NCBI GenBank assembly: GCA_021432605.1
Contig: MU271153.1
Location: 558,001 to 622,000, forward strand
Reading direction: 5' to 3'
Length of the DNA stretch: 64,000 bases
Source: Coniochaeta sp. PMI_546
Taxonomy: Eukaryota > Ascomycota > Sordariomycetes > Coniochaetales > Coniochaetaceae
Positions 10,818-22,156 of this stretch are shown here, in pieces. Numbering within the stretch: position 1 is the first letter of the stretch; each line of letters opens with the position of its first letter. The notes under the pieces are model-generated. The model saw only the letters and a list, made by a program, of their open reading frames with translations. It ran no database searches and had not been told where the DNA came from. A program made the position numbers and the translations under genes.

Positions 10818-11522
10818 CTATCTCTGTTGGAGCATGAGGTCCGCGTCTCTAATGAACTGAATGGCTTGACCCAGATCCGGAGCTTCCCTGATGCGTCGTA
10901 GAACCTCCACCGCTTCCGTCCATGTCCGTGTCCGAAGATAGCTCAATAGTTCGTGAAGCTGCGTGTTTTCGTCCGCTATTCGCGAAGCCTGCTCCAACTG
11001 CGCAGAGGTACGGAACTGGCGGCTTTGGGCGTTGTATACGCAATCCACACCTTTGGCCAGGCATCGGTAACACGCAGGTCGATCACCGGTGCACTAGGCA
11101 GTAAACATTGTTAACAGACGACATCTCAGTAATGGAATTTATGATGCATGGGGGGAACAACTAACCTTTGTTCTTGCTTTCTGGCATGCGGAACACGCAA
11201 CACGGACGGACGATCGCTTGCGGTGCGGTAGAGGGATAGGGTTGGGACCAGATCTTGGGCCAGTCGCGGGCAACAAAGGGCGGAGTCTGGACGATGCGCC
11301 TGCGTCGTCATGCTTATCATTAAAGAGAGCTGGGGTTGATGCTTGTATTTCCTGGCTCCTTGAGGTGTGAACACGAGGCACAGGGGGAGATCCAGATGAC
11401 GCTTGCTTTCCACGACTTCTGGTGGTCATGGGCGTCCTCGAAGACTGATTTGAGGCACTGTCGCGCCCACTGGTATTTGGGGGCTTGGATCGATTGCCCA
11501 CCTGGGCCGATAGCTCCTCCAT
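10818..11522 (-). CDS. Short Zn2Cys6 protein without a regulatory domain
   Basis: Two exons (11522-11166 and 11093-10818, GTTAGT donor, TAG acceptor) encode 210 residues. A long Ser/Arg-rich leader is followed by a complete Zn2Cys6 binuclear cluster: cysteines at about 110, 113, 120, 127, 130 and 137 (VACSACQKARTK, then CTGDRPACYRC across the intron). After it comes the short helical module found behind the cluster in many fungal regulators (ENTQLHELLSYL, then VLRRIREAPDL and FIRDADLMLQQ), and the protein stops there. The large fungal transcription-factor domain expected next is missing. It may bind DNA and act as a competitor or partner of longer regulators, or be a truncated relic with an intact frame. 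The intron sits at the same place in the cluster as in the larger regulator at 15.1-17.7 kb. Confidence 0.75.
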
Positions 11523-11990
11523 CGGCTGCTCGGGTTGCTATAGACTAATACTGGAAGGTTGACATGTAGAACACGTTGACTAAAATAGCCATTGTGTCTT
11601 TGATACATTGCCAATCGCTCCACGGCGTTCAAGTTAAAAACTCGCTACCATTATTAAGGTAGTTTTGGCGTGTGCGACAAACATAAAGGACCGCGTGCGG
11701 GAGAGTTGGGCCCGCTATGACCGCGGGCATGGGTAGTTTGGTCTCCACGTCACTGCCATAACGTCACTCCGGAAGCCTTACATAATCCACACCTGTCATG
11801 GATGGGAGGAATGACCGAGAGGCGTCAGAGGAAGGGAAGTCACTTCATCACGAACACCTCACCCCAAGCCAGCTCCTCAGTATAGCGATAGCGCTTCCCA
11901 CCTTTGGTCCGCAGAGAGACTTTCCTACATAAGCGTGGCCCTCAGTCGAGTGTTCAGTCGAGAGCAACCAGTTGCCACACCGGCGACAAC

Positions 11991-12284
11991 ATGGGCACTA
12001 TGGGCGGCTCTGCCGCGACGCGACCGGATTCTAACAACAATGGGGGAAGACCATCACCGAGCGCACCGAGAGAAGCTAGAGGGACGACCACCGTGGAATA
12101 CGCACCGGCTCCTCTGAACGAGGCACTAACCCACCTGCGTGCCCTTGAAGAGAAGCTTAGGACGCAGCTCGAGAAAGACAAGGAGCGGATGAGCATGTTA
12201 TCCCCTGACAAAAACGACAAGCTGTTGAAATCCAATCTCTCAGACTCTGATCAGGCGGGAGTGGCCGCATCACGCAGTGAGTAG
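11991..12284 (+). CDS. Possible small polar protein with a coiled-coil segment
   Basis: Open frame of 97 residues from an ATG in a good context (ACAACATGGGC). The first half is Gly/Ser/Pro-rich. The second contains a heptad-like stretch (LNEALTHLRALEEKLRTQLE) that could form a coiled coil, followed by a Lys/Asp/Ser-rich end. A GTGAGT just before the stop could be a splice donor, so the true C-terminus is uncertain. No family was recognised and it may not be a gene. Confidence 0.28.
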   Translation: MGTMGGSAATRPDSNNNGGRPSPSAPREARGTTTVEYAPAPLNEALTHLRALEEKLRTQLEKDKERMSMLSPDKNDKLLKSNLSDSDQAGVAASRSE

Positions 12285-13740
12285 ATCCTCCCTTCAGCTG
12301 GGGCGGGCGCTTGGTAGCTATTAGTAACATCGCTGACTTTGGACGCCCACCTGGTGACTTTTCGCCGCAAGGGTTCTGTCCAAGCAGCTCAGAAGGCTCC
12401 TCCGGGAACCAGGAGACCGGGGGGCTTCTAGAAACCGGGGAACCGGAGGTAAGACCTGGAGATTGATGAGGGGATCCGGTAGCCAGTGTCGAAGAAACGC
12501 AAGTTCCGGGAGTCCAAGCGAGGAGAATCTACGAGCTCAATGTTGACGCCGGGCAAAGTAGTCCAGACTCAGCTGTTGTCTTCAACTCGCAATGTCCAAA
12601 ATGCCTTCCCCTGATAGGTCGGAGAGAACTGTCCGCAGCACTTGTGGGTGCGCACATGTTTGAACTTTTCTGCGCCTCACAAGGGCGACCCAACCGTACC
12701 ACTCGGTAAGTCGAAAGGCACTTCCACTGGGCTATTCGGCGTGATTTCCTACGAGAGAGAATTGCCATTGGTTTCGCACAATCTGCTTTTGTAATCAAAG
12801 TCATTTCTTGCGATAGCAGCGATGTCTTTTCAGATTGGAAGCACAGCTCATGTCTGGGGGTTTTCCCAATGACGTCATTTACCCCTGGCCGACACCCGTT
12901 TCACGTGACTTCAAGGGCGCGTGCTCCTACCTTGGTGTACTGTGGACAGCGAGATACCACTCGATGGACGTGCGTCATGGTCCAGATCCGGGGGGGGGTG
13001 AACGACCTCTCTTGCTAAAGCTCAATACACACTTTGTCATCGATGGATTTTGATCAGTCGTCGGTACAACGTCGCCAGCTCTGGATAGATATTCGCTGAT
13101 ATTTACAGCGAATGAAGGTGGACCCTTTGCGGATTGACCCTCCAGGCACGACTGTCCTCACTGTCCATATCAACCATGACAGCGTTCGCTGGCCTGATCC
13201 GTGACACTGCGACGCTTGGCAAAGATGCAGCAGTGTGTGAGCCACGTTATGTCACCCTCATGGCATCACCAGAGATTTTCTTTATGGCACTGGGACCTCA
13301 CGAAGTTGTCGGAAGTGTCTGGTCATGCGCAACTGACTGACACCATGCCATTGCAGCAGGAATCCGTGCCTGTATCGACTCCCAGCCTAGAGCGCGGAAC
13401 CTGCATGGGGCGGCGCTGAGTCAGTACACAAATGTTCGACGAGATGAAGAGCAGGACCATCTCAACATACAAGCTGACTTGTTCGCCGCACCTCACAAAC
13501 TAAGATTGAGGCATGTCAATGGCATCCGGTTCCAGCTGGCTGATGTCGTCTAACTATGATAACACTTCAACCAAAGCAGAATGCCACGAGTCCGCAAAGA
13601 GGAGTGGCTAACGAAACTTGCTCATTCCATATGTTGAGCAACTTATTGGTGACAGGGAGGACCGATGGTAGAGCATGGCAGCCAAAGCGCAAAGGTCAAC
13701 ACAGGTGGTGATATACGAGGATGCACGGCGAGCGGGAGTG

Positions 13741-13798
13741 ACAGTCACAGTCACAGCCACAACAGCAGTGAGAGTGAGAATGAGAGTGACTGAGGAGT
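13741..13798. repeat. Short GTGAC/GAGTGA-type simple repeat
   Basis: Reiterated GTGAC, TCACAG and GAGAGTGA units over about 60 bp form a low-complexity patch in the spacer between the two regulators. No function can be assigned. Confidence 0.5.
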
Positions 13799-15119
13799 GA
13801 CACCTGCGGAAGTCCGTACCGCATCGATACCCGCCCAGTCACGATGATGGTACGCACCGATGAACCGACAAGCCCACACAACGCTATCTAATTGCCGCTC
13901 ACAACTCGCATCGGACAAGCGGCAGGGCAATAGTGCACCGCCTATGCACAGAGTGCTCGTATTGATGGCTCCGTCGTCGGGGCGCTGACCAGATTGAGTG
14001 CGCAGGACGTACTGCCATCCAGGCATCATGGCTACGAGCATCAATTTGAACCGCGTGGGCACATTCTGCTATGCTTCCGGCGCGTGCTGCCACCGACACG
14101 GTGAATAATGGAATGTAACCGGCCATCGCGGGCTCCATACTTGTTGCATCCCTTGCGGCATTCGAGCTTGCCCGTAGTCACGGTACAGGGCTCGAAGTGT
14201 TCGTCTGCATTGTCCGGCGGGAGAATATGCAGAAATACTCTATTTGGGTCATGGCCCAATTCTCTTGAAAATCCTGACATCGCAGTGTCCCACAGAGTCG
14301 AACCGGATTGGCGACCGGCCTTTTAAGGAGGAGGCCGTTGATGCTTGAGAATTGCTCGAGGGATTAGGGCGTCGAGTGCACCCCAAATGCCCCCATAATA
14401 AGCTGGAAATTCAACTGAACGCCTGAAACAGTCTGAGCAATGAGATAGGAGAGGAAAAAGCAAAGTGGCGACAGAGGTGAGAGTGAGTGACAAAGTCAAG
14501 GCTGGCAGGCTCCTGTTTTTCTCACATATGTTTGGCTTCCGCGCTTCATTGGCTGGCATCGCGGAACCCGATTCCCATAGCCCTCATTGGTCGAAAGTGC
14601 CAGAGCTCAGTGTATCGCGAATATAAGGACATTCGGCTGCGAACCAAATACGCTGGCAAGTCACCTCTTCCACCTGTTCTTCGCCATTGACGGATATAAT
14701 ACCGTTCACCAACGACGGCAGGCGCTCAGGAAAGATAGCCAAAGACGAGTTTATCGAGCTTCACCACGATACGGCGACGTATGTCTACCCACGGTCGGAC
14801 TCCAGTTTTGTGCTCGCTGAGTGAGGAAAAACTCCAGTCGGCCACATCCACTTGGAGTGTGTTCCCCCCTCTTTCCACCGCCCTCGTCACCTCCAATCTT
14901 CCTCGAGGTCACGTGGCGAGCGCGTGCTTCTGTTCCTGCTCCTGTTCTTGTTCTTCGGGCATTGCAACATGACAAGTCCCTTTAGGCGGCCCTTTTTGCC
15001 AAGCTTCCATGTTTTGTTCTCCTCGCTCGTGGAACCTCTTAACCTAGACCTACCTAAACATTCGATGCGAGGAGCTTCTGACATTCTGAAATGGCAGCTG
15101 GTCTTTGCCCCTTTCCGCA

Positions 15120-17721
15120 ATGAGCGGCAATCGGTACAAGCCGATACTGCCTGCCCCTATTCCGCCGACAGCGTCGACCAGTCAGACACCTCTAGTCTCC
15201 TCCACAACCCTCCGGCATAGGCGCCCCTCTGTCAGGGTTGCCTGCAATAGCTGTCGGGCCAAAAGAACAGCAGTAAGTCTTTCCAGCCTCTGTCCCTCCC
15301 CCCATTCCAAGGCGTAGACACTAGACTTCTCGCTGAGTCTTCAGCCCGGCTTCATGTGCTTATCCTCGTCTGCCCTGTCCTAGTGCGATGGCGATAGGCC
15401 AACCTGCGGGCCGTGTATAAAACGTGGTTCACAATGCGTCTATGTCTCGACCAACCCGGTCGAAACGCCTGCCATGGTGATGAAGCGCGAGATGGAGTCA
15501 CTGCGGAAGAAGTACGAGAATCTGGCTGAAGCTTTTGACATACTGTGCGATTTGCCCGAGGACAAGTCCATCGAGGCACTGCGGAACTCGCGACTGGTGA
15601 CCGCAAAAGATCCAGCTGCCCTCCTGAGTGCCATCACGCACCACACTGCCAACATCGAGACATTACCAAGACAGGTCTTGGCTCGTCCACCAGCACAGGA
15701 TAGCGGAGAGTTCGAGTTGATGATACGCCATGCCATCGCATATCCTACTCTGCTGCCGCTTGATGCCGCCGCAGTCAGTGTCACCACTTTCTTCCCCGGC
15801 CGAGCCCCACCCCTTGCGGATGCCCTACGTGAAGTGTACGTATGCAAGCTTTCATGACAGTCTGCACTCGACATTTCCCTCATGGCCGTGTTTGGCGCTG
15901 ATTCACACTGCCTCTCCAGAAGCTTATCCTCGTCGCCGCGCGGATCGCCAATGCCCTCGTCACGACCATCGCCAACACGGCCGTCTCCTACCTCCGTCAT
16001 CCTCGAATTAGAACCCCCACCTAGGCCGACCGACTACTGCGATGATCGTCTCCTGCTATTAGACATTTCCAACTGGACTAGCGCGCCGATATCCAACGCG
16101 TTGGCAGCGTCACTCATATCCCTCTACCTCAAGATCGACCACCCTACCCTAGGCTTATTTGACGGCGACCTGTTTCTGGACGACCTCGTACAAAATCGAG
16201 TGCGATACTGCTCGCCCCTTCTCGTCTCCTCGGTCCTTGTGTGGGCCTGCGTAAGTCTCCAAGTCACTCCGCAGCTGACTCGGCAGCTAACAACGCTGCT
16301 CTAGCACGCGTACAGCACGCTTGTACCTATTCTGGAAGCCGTCAGCGATGTCTTCCTGGTCGAGGCGAATATCATGTGGGAGCACGAACAGGCCTTCGAC
16401 TCTCTACCTACTGTCGCCGCAGCCCAGCTCCTCAATCTGACCTGCACCTACAATGGGGACAACGGAAAACGGCCATACATGAGTGTTGGCACTGATATGG
16501 CTCAGCGCATGGGCCTTTTCGGGCCCTTCAGGTCACTACGCCCATTCCCGGTTGGACACGAGACTCCGATATCGCCAGTGGACTGGGAAAGAGCGGCGGC
16601 GCATACGGCATGGGGGGTTTACAATTGTGTCGCGTATGTATGCTTCACGAATCACAAAAAGACCGTCGGACTGACATGAACTCGTTCCCTTCAGCATGCA
16701 CTCCTTCATGTTTCAGAGCGTCCAGCACGCAGTCGAATATCCACCACTCCTAGAAATACCGGGCGGCTTGAGTGACCGGCAGGCGGCTGAGGAATTGGCG
16801 GATGGGGCGACCCCTCACGGTCTCGGAGAGTATATGGGACAAACTTTCCCAGCGATATGCGCCTTCTGGGTCATCACGAGCGAGTGGACATCGCGGTACT
16901 ATCTTCCTACCCAGGAACCCGTCGTGGGCCGCGTGCCTTGGGAGTTCACGCAGTCAATTTTCGACAAGCTTCTCAAATGGACAGACGGCTTTCACTGCGG
17001 GCTCGCACGGGGCGACCAGACTCCACATCACAGCGCCGTTCTCCAGTGAGTGGATTGTTCCCAAACGCCCGACGGCCCAGATATACGAAGCTGCGTCGGT
17101 AGCAGGAGACGGACTAACTAACACGTGCATAGCATCTGGCTCCACGCATCGATATCCCAGCTCTTCCGGCCGTTCGCTCGATCCCCCAGTGATCAAGGCC
17201 TCACGCCGATCGACCCGGAGGGTGCCGAAGAGATCGCCAAGAATGTGTTGGAAGCATCAATACATCAGCTAAAGCACATGTGTCTTAGCTTTCGTGACAC
17301 TTATTCCTGCTCGAGCTACGCCATTTTCTGGCACATGGCCTTGTTATATGTTGCCAACGCCGCGCTGGAGGACATCAACGACACCCAATGGCGGGCCTAC
17401 TTCAACCTCTGCGTAACCTCGTACGCGGACCTGTTCGGCACCTTCCGCGTTCCCGAGGGCATTGTCCGCAGTCTTCTGTCGATCGCTCTGCGGAAGGGTA
17501 TGATGAGCGGAGAAGAGGCACAGGGCGCTCTCGAGCGAGTCGCCGCCAAGAAGGGTCGTCCGTATCCGGTAGTCAAGCCCACCTCTAGCGGGTTCGTTGT
17601 CGACCTCAACCTGGCCGTTACCGATCGCGAGGGGGCACAGCTCGAGCCCCTCAACGAGCTCTTCGATAGTCTGCGGTTATTCAACGAATTTATCGACCCC
17701 GAGGTGCGGGGGCCACAGTAA
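15120..17721 (+). CDS. Zn2Cys6 transcription factor with fungal regulatory domain
   Basis: Six exons: 15120-15272, 15384-15835, 15920-16250, 16305-16633, 16695-17045 and 17133-17721, giving 734 residues. The N-terminal binuclear zinc cluster has cysteines at about 42, 45, 52, 59, 62 and 69 (VACNSCRAKRTA then CDGDRPTCGPC). A Lys/Glu-rich coiled-coil (MVMKREMESLRKKYENLAEA) follows. The middle homology region reads through ISNWTSAPISN, LISLYLKIDHPTLGLFD and YCSPLLVSSVLVWAC, then LPTVAAAQLLNLTC and MAQRMGLFG. This layout is that of NirA-like C6 regulators, which act in the nucleus on pathway genes; the target is unknown. Exon 2 ends at a GTACGT donor, chosen because it keeps frame into a Ser/Pro-rich linker; this junction is the least certain. 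Confidence 0.82.
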
Positions 17722-18997
17722 CGTTGGAGACGCTGACTACAAACCGATATTCTGTCTCGGCGAAAGCGTACTCGAGCCTCCTTCCCTTTAATCGCAGCGG
17801 GTAACGCAGGTGTTCCCGTGGGATTTTCGACACAGGTGCGGTTAGCGGAGGCGCATGTTTGTGGTACAGGACTTTTAGCCGCTGGCAGGACTGCCGGCTG
17901 GTTCATCATTGGAGGCATTGGAGACGGCGCAATGGCTGACTGGCATGAACACCCTGCTTGGTGGAGAGCAGAGACGCTTTTGGGATAGATACTGTGCTAT
18001 TTCGATCTCAGGACAAAGCGTGAACTATGGTCTTGTCCCTGGGGCTTCGATGTTCTGTGCTCACGTATCGAGAGTAAAGTTAGGGAACTGTGCTTTCGTT
18101 CGCGAGCAATGCAATCCCAGCAGTCCGCGATCTGAGATCTTTCTAACCGCGGGCAGGAGTTGTGACAGGGATCCAATTGTCTCCACCTGGTAAGCCTGGT
18201 TGGCGGGACGGCGTTCCGGGTTCTTCGTCTCATCGTGGGTGGGGCCCAGGGGTTTGGCCCGACGTCTCATCCAGTCTTCGCTTGCGTACGTCGGCTTCAA
18301 GTCCTGGTTCAGGGTCTCAACTTACCTGCAAATGGGACGATCGCCATGATTTGCGGATCTTCATAGATACGCATCGTCATGCCACGGTTGCAATCCGTTC
18401 ACTTCTCCGAGCTGGGTTTGCAACACGAGCTCTTGTTCCTTCTCATTGACGTCCAGAACCCCCATTCTTCGAATGTGCAATCTGCCACACCCCGGCGGAA
18501 GTGTCACGATACAGACCTAGTCTACTCCTCCATCTCCGGCGCTTTCGAGCTCGCTTAGCTGATCAGATGTGGACAGAGCCTCATGATATCGACGCTATCT
18601 GTCTCACCACGGCCACATGGTCAGAAACACCCCTAGTCCAGTTTCATCCGATGTTGCGTCTGAGCTTTGGGGCTCTCCGATGTTGCCGCTTGGCCTGAAC
18701 CTTGACCAGCGTTGCTATCCCACATGGAAGGTAAGAGTATAAAGCCAGCTGCCCGGAGCTGTGGTTTACGCCCTCTTCTTCATCCAGTCAACTCAGTATC
18801 ACTTGACCGTGTCCGCTTCCTTTTTCCAGTCATTCATTGATCGCTTCGAGGTTCTGTGAACCGTTCCATTCTTTCGTCTCGACGAACAGTGTTTTACTAT
18901 TTCGAGAATCTCCTTCCTTGCCTCCTCGACGGAGCTCATCACTTCATTCCGCTGCTGTGTTTAGTCTTCTGCGTCACGCAAGTACCATCATCCGAAA
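17722..18997. other. Intergenic region and promoter of the wall protein gene
   Basis: About 1.3 kb, with no recognised coding signal. The final 250 bp, from the TATA-like box to the ATG, is pyrimidine-rich and looks like a leader. Confidence 0.45.
18738..18743 (+). promoter_or_regulatory. TATA box of the Ala/Ser-rich wall protein gene
   Basis: TATAAA in the context GAGTATAAAGCC lies about 255 nt upstream of the ATG. It is followed by a CT-rich stretch, as is common in strongly expressed fungal genes. Confidence 0.5.
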
Positions 18998-20644
18998 ATG
19001 AAGTACCAAGCTATCGTAGCCTTCACTAGCCTTGGTCTGGCGGTAGCCGGTCCAGTGCCGCACCGCATGAAGGCCCGAGAAGTTCCCCAGGAGCATTCTC
19101 ACAACCTATTCCTAGACCTTGTCCGCACGTCTCTAAATCTCAACAACCCAAAGAAGATTCAAGACCCTGTCTTTGGCCTGCTTGGAAACGCCGCTGCTGC
19201 CGCTGGTGCTGGTGCCGTCACCAACCTGGACTGTCTCCAGCAAGAAACTGCCGACCAAGCCTTCACCAACGCCAAGGCAGCCGGCGACATTCCGGGCATG
19301 GCCGGTGCCCTGCTGTACCGTGCCATCGAGAGAAATACCGGCAAAGTCGGGCTGGCGAGCGTTCTCTGCACCGAGACCGCCGTGAACCCAGAGATTGCCG
19401 CTCTCTCTCAGCACCAGGACCCAGCCTCCACCAACGCAGCTTCCATCAACAAGGGCATCACGCTCGCACTTGCAAAGCAGCTGGCTGCCATCGGCGCTGA
19501 CCCGCTCCTTGCTCTCGAAAGCGGCACGTTTGCCCCCGGCAATCTTAATGATGCCACGGCTAAAGGTAACACCTGCGACACGGCGGATGACGAGCCGGGC
19601 TGCATCCTCAGCCAGAGATTGCTCGTCCTGGACGCTTCAGAGGCCGAGATCAGTTCCGCTGTCGCCGGCATCACGCCCACCGTGACCGGCACCGGCGTCA
19701 TCAAGGCCACGGATATCAACTTTGCCGGTCTTAGCATCGCTGGCGGCGCTGTCGTTGATGCAGCCACGTCAGTAGCCAGCGCTGTCGCAACTACGGCAGC
19801 TGCCGACGCCGCTTCTTCGTCCGTTGCTGAATGTGCCCTCGTTACCGTGACAGAGACAGCTTCTTCCAGCACCTGCAGCGTTGTCACCACCACTGTGGCC
19901 GCCGATGTTGCCAGTTCCATGCTTGCCACCCTGACTAGCTCAGCGACGGTCGCCACATCGACAGTAGCTAGCGGCACAAACGTGCAGAAGTTCACCGGCA
20001 CGCTCGGCGGCCCTGCACCCCCGGTGGTGTCGAGCTCGGGAGCCCGGCCGTTTGCCGTCAACGGCAACACCTTTGTCAACATCGGCGCGGCTATTCAGCG
20101 AAGCTGCGACATCCAGCACAACGCTTGCGCCAACGCCGCCAACAGCGGTGCGCTGTCTGGCGGTGTGGGCCAGTGTGAGACGCAGCAAGCCGCCTGCGCC
20201 GCGGCCAACAGCGCGGCGAAGGCGAAGAGGGCACTCGACTTCGGCACCTGCGGCAGCCCCACCATCCTGTTCGAGGCCGGGCTCGACGGACGCAATACCG
20301 AGGCCTTCATCGCGGCGGACCAGAAGTCGTTCAACCACGGGTCGGCGCTGAACATCGCCGTCATCGCGGGCTTCATCTGCCAGCGCCTCGACTCGTCGTG
20401 CAAAGCTGCCGCTGACGTCGTGGCTTCCTGCACCAGCGCTTCGGCTGCTGCGGTCGCGACTACCCAGAACCAGGCCGCTGCGGACGTCTTCAACGGCATT
20501 CTGGGCGTGGGTGGCGGCGCCGGGGTGGCTGCTTCGACGACTGCTGCGGCTGCGGCGGCCACGGTCACCAAGGCTGCTTCGGGGGCGGCTGCGGCTTCTG
20601 CAACTGTGTCGTCTGTGGTTATGACTATCACGCAGTGTGTATGA
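18998..20644 (+). CDS. Secreted Ala/Ser/Thr-rich cell-wall-type protein
   Basis: Single exon, 548 residues. An N-terminal signal peptide (cleavage near AVAGPVP) is followed by a probable Kex2-type Lys-Ala-Arg site. The first half contains paired cysteines (NLDCLQQE, SVLCTETA, NTCDTADDEPGC). The middle is a long Ala/Ser/Thr/Val-rich stretch likely to be O-glycosylated. The C-terminal half has a globular cysteine-containing domain (RSCDIQHNACANAAN, GQCETQQAACAAAN, FGTCGSPTILFEAGLDGR, GFICQRLDSSCKAA) seen in secreted proteins of many Sordariomycetes, some of which carry a misleading ribosomal-protein label in databases. It ends in another Ala/Ser-rich tail without a clear GPI signal. It is likely a structural or surface protein; no enzyme motif is visible. 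Confidence 0.85.
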   Translation: MKYQAIVAFTSLGLAVAGPVPHRMKAREVPQEHSHNLFLDLVRTSLNLNNPKKIQDPVFGLLGNAAAAAGAGAVTNLDCLQQETADQAFTNAKAAGDIPGMAGALLYRAIERNTGKVGLASVLCTETAVNPEIAALSQHQDPASTNAASINKGITLALAKQLAAIGADPLLALESGTFAPGNLNDATAKGNTCDTADDEPGCILSQRLLVLDASEAEISSAVAGITPTVTGTGVIKATDINFAGLSIAGGAVVDAATSVASAVATTAAADAASSSVAECALVTVTETASSSTCSVVTTTVAADVASSMLATLTSSATVATSTVASGTNVQKFTGTLGGPAPPVVSSSGARPFAVNGNTFVNIGAAIQRSCDIQHNACANAANSGALSGGVGQCETQQAACAAANSAAKAKRALDFGTCGSPTILFEAGLDGRNTEAFIAADQKSFNHGSALNIAVIAGFICQRLDSSCKAAADVVASCTSASAAAVATTQNQAAADVFNGILGVGGGAGVAASTTAAAAAATVTKAASGAAAASATVSSVVMTITQCV

Positions 20645-20840
20645 GGTGGAGGATATTATTTTTCTTGTCAATATGTACGCAGTACTAGATTACCAATTTT
20701 AACGTGCATATGTTGCTCTCGTTTGTTCCGTTCCCGTTGTCTTCGCTCTCAGCGAAACCACCCTTTTTTTGCTTCTTGCCGCAACAACTCCTGGTAAGCT
20801 AGATGACTGAGATGTTACTTGAAACCCACGTAAGGGTCAA

Positions 20841-21366
20841 TTAGCCGCCCAGCTGCCACACGTCGAGCGCAACTCCTCCGTCGAACGGGGCACCAGTAGC
20901 ATAACCAACAACAGGGTTCAGCCAAGAATATCTCTCGTCACCGGTCTCGAAGAGAATGTGGACATTGGGTGCATGGCCCTTCTCCGTCACCATGATGTTG
21001 GCTCCATCGCTGGTGTGAAGAGTGTAGATGGCATCCGGACTAAAGGTCCCTTTTGCGTCGGTCAAGCCCCAGTCGAAGCCGGTGCCAACGGTGCCTGGAA
21101 TTTATCCTCTGGTTTAGATCCCGACTCACAAACCCCTGATAAGGGATCACAAAATGTGCTGCGGAAGACCAACCGTTAAACTTTGGGCCCCAGAATTTCC
21201 CTCCAGAGATGGGCAAGATCGCCCTGCTGCCGACTGGCGTGTTCCCGATGGAGATGCCCGCCGGCATGGTGAGGTTGATGCTGTAAAGATACGTGAACGA
21301 GGGTGGCTTCGGATCTGCGAACGCTGTCATTACGAGCGAGGCGAGGAAGATAGCTGCGGCATACAT
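20841..21366 (-). CDS. Small secreted DUF3237-type protein
   Basis: Two exons (21366-21174 and 21094-20841) give 148 residues. A signal peptide (MYAAAIFLASLVMTAFA) precedes a DUF3237-like beta-barrel domain: FTYLYSINLTMPAGISIG, then GSRAILPISGG and GGKFWGPKFNG, then after the intron a GTVGTGFDW block, YTLHTSDGANIMVTEKG and a closing GGVALDVWQL. DUF3237 proteins are of unknown function and usually cytosolic in bacteria; many fungal members are secreted. The donor is GTTGGT, weaker than usual, but the join restores the conserved GxVxxGxDW order exactly. A TATAAA on the minus strand lies about 100 nt upstream. Confidence 0.8.
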
Positions 21367-22156
21367 GTCGTCTGAAGTGATTCTGATACCTTGCTGGATT
21401 GTGTCTGTTTGTCAGACTGTGGATAATTCGACATATCTCGCCAGACGAACAGGCAGTAAGACTGTTTATATGCCCTCGGATCCATGATAGCACCTCATCG
21501 AGGCGCGCACCCGCCATGGATGTGTCCGCGGGCCAATATTAGCAGTATGCGGCTAAACTGCAAGCAAGTTCTGAAGTCCGGTGTCGCGCCAGAAAAACAT
21601 TGGCCCATTACATTAGCCATCAACTGCAAAATCCAACTACTCTCCACCCGAAGCGACATGGTCAGCGCTTGTCAGCCTGAGCCGCACAACTAATATTCAC
21701 TCAAATTGGAGTCGAGATTCTAGAGCCCTAAATGTAGTACTAACCGGACAGCTGGGTGTCGTCAAAGTAGAATTTTGTGTAACGCGGTGAGACATATGTT
21801 TCCTGGTATGCTAGTCCGCTTTAGCCACAGGCTGTGTTATTCAGATAGGTATGGCAACACCACCGTGCTCACTTCCTCGTTAACGACTCCTAAGTTCAGA
21901 TGTCAGATAGAGTGACCCGGCAGCTGATAGTCACCGGTGCATTCGGATGAAGACGTAATAGGTCTCTTAAGCTTGAGTGTGGTCACGGCTCTGCGAGTCC
22001 TGAAGAACGTTCGTTACAATATGACAGCTGTATATGGCTCCCGAGGTATCACTTCTGCCTATGAAGGTTCACGCAGCACACGACTCAGCAACCATAAGCC
22101 ACGTTCGTGGTATTCACCAGGGCAACTAAATTTGCCTTTGCAGGCCTTGGATGCTC
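21367..22156. other. Intergenic spacer
   Basis: About 790 bp between the DUF3237 promoter and the 3' end of the transporter gene. No coding signal. Confidence 0.4.
21465..21470 (-). promoter_or_regulatory. TATA box of the DUF3237 gene
   Basis: TATAAA on the minus strand about 100 nt before the ATG. Confidence 0.45.

Larger units (their letters stand above)
11523..15119. other. Gene-poor 3.6-kb stretch
   Basis: Between the two Zn2Cys6 genes. Apart from one possible small ORF (11991-12284) and a short simple repeat near 13.74 kb, only unrecognised short frames occur. An open minus-strand frame at 14041-14280 has a small Cys cluster but no support as a gene. The last few hundred bases are pyrimidine-rich and are probably the promoter and leader of the larger regulator. 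Confidence 0.4.

Noticed and set aside
14041-14280. 79-residue minus-strand frame with a few cysteines
   Set aside because: It has an ATG but no signal peptide, no splice plan and no family; the cysteine count is unremarkable.
15840-16019. Alternative exon of the larger Zn2Cys6 gene reading KLILVAARIANALVTT
   Set aside because: It is protein-like but runs into a stop and cannot join the next, well-supported exon; the GTACGT donor gives a continuous frame.
19408-20671. Long minus-strand frames (up to 243 residues) opposite the Ala/Ser-rich wall protein
   Set aside because: GC-rich, repetitive coding sequence leaves several frames open by chance; the plus frame has a signal peptide and conserved cysteines.
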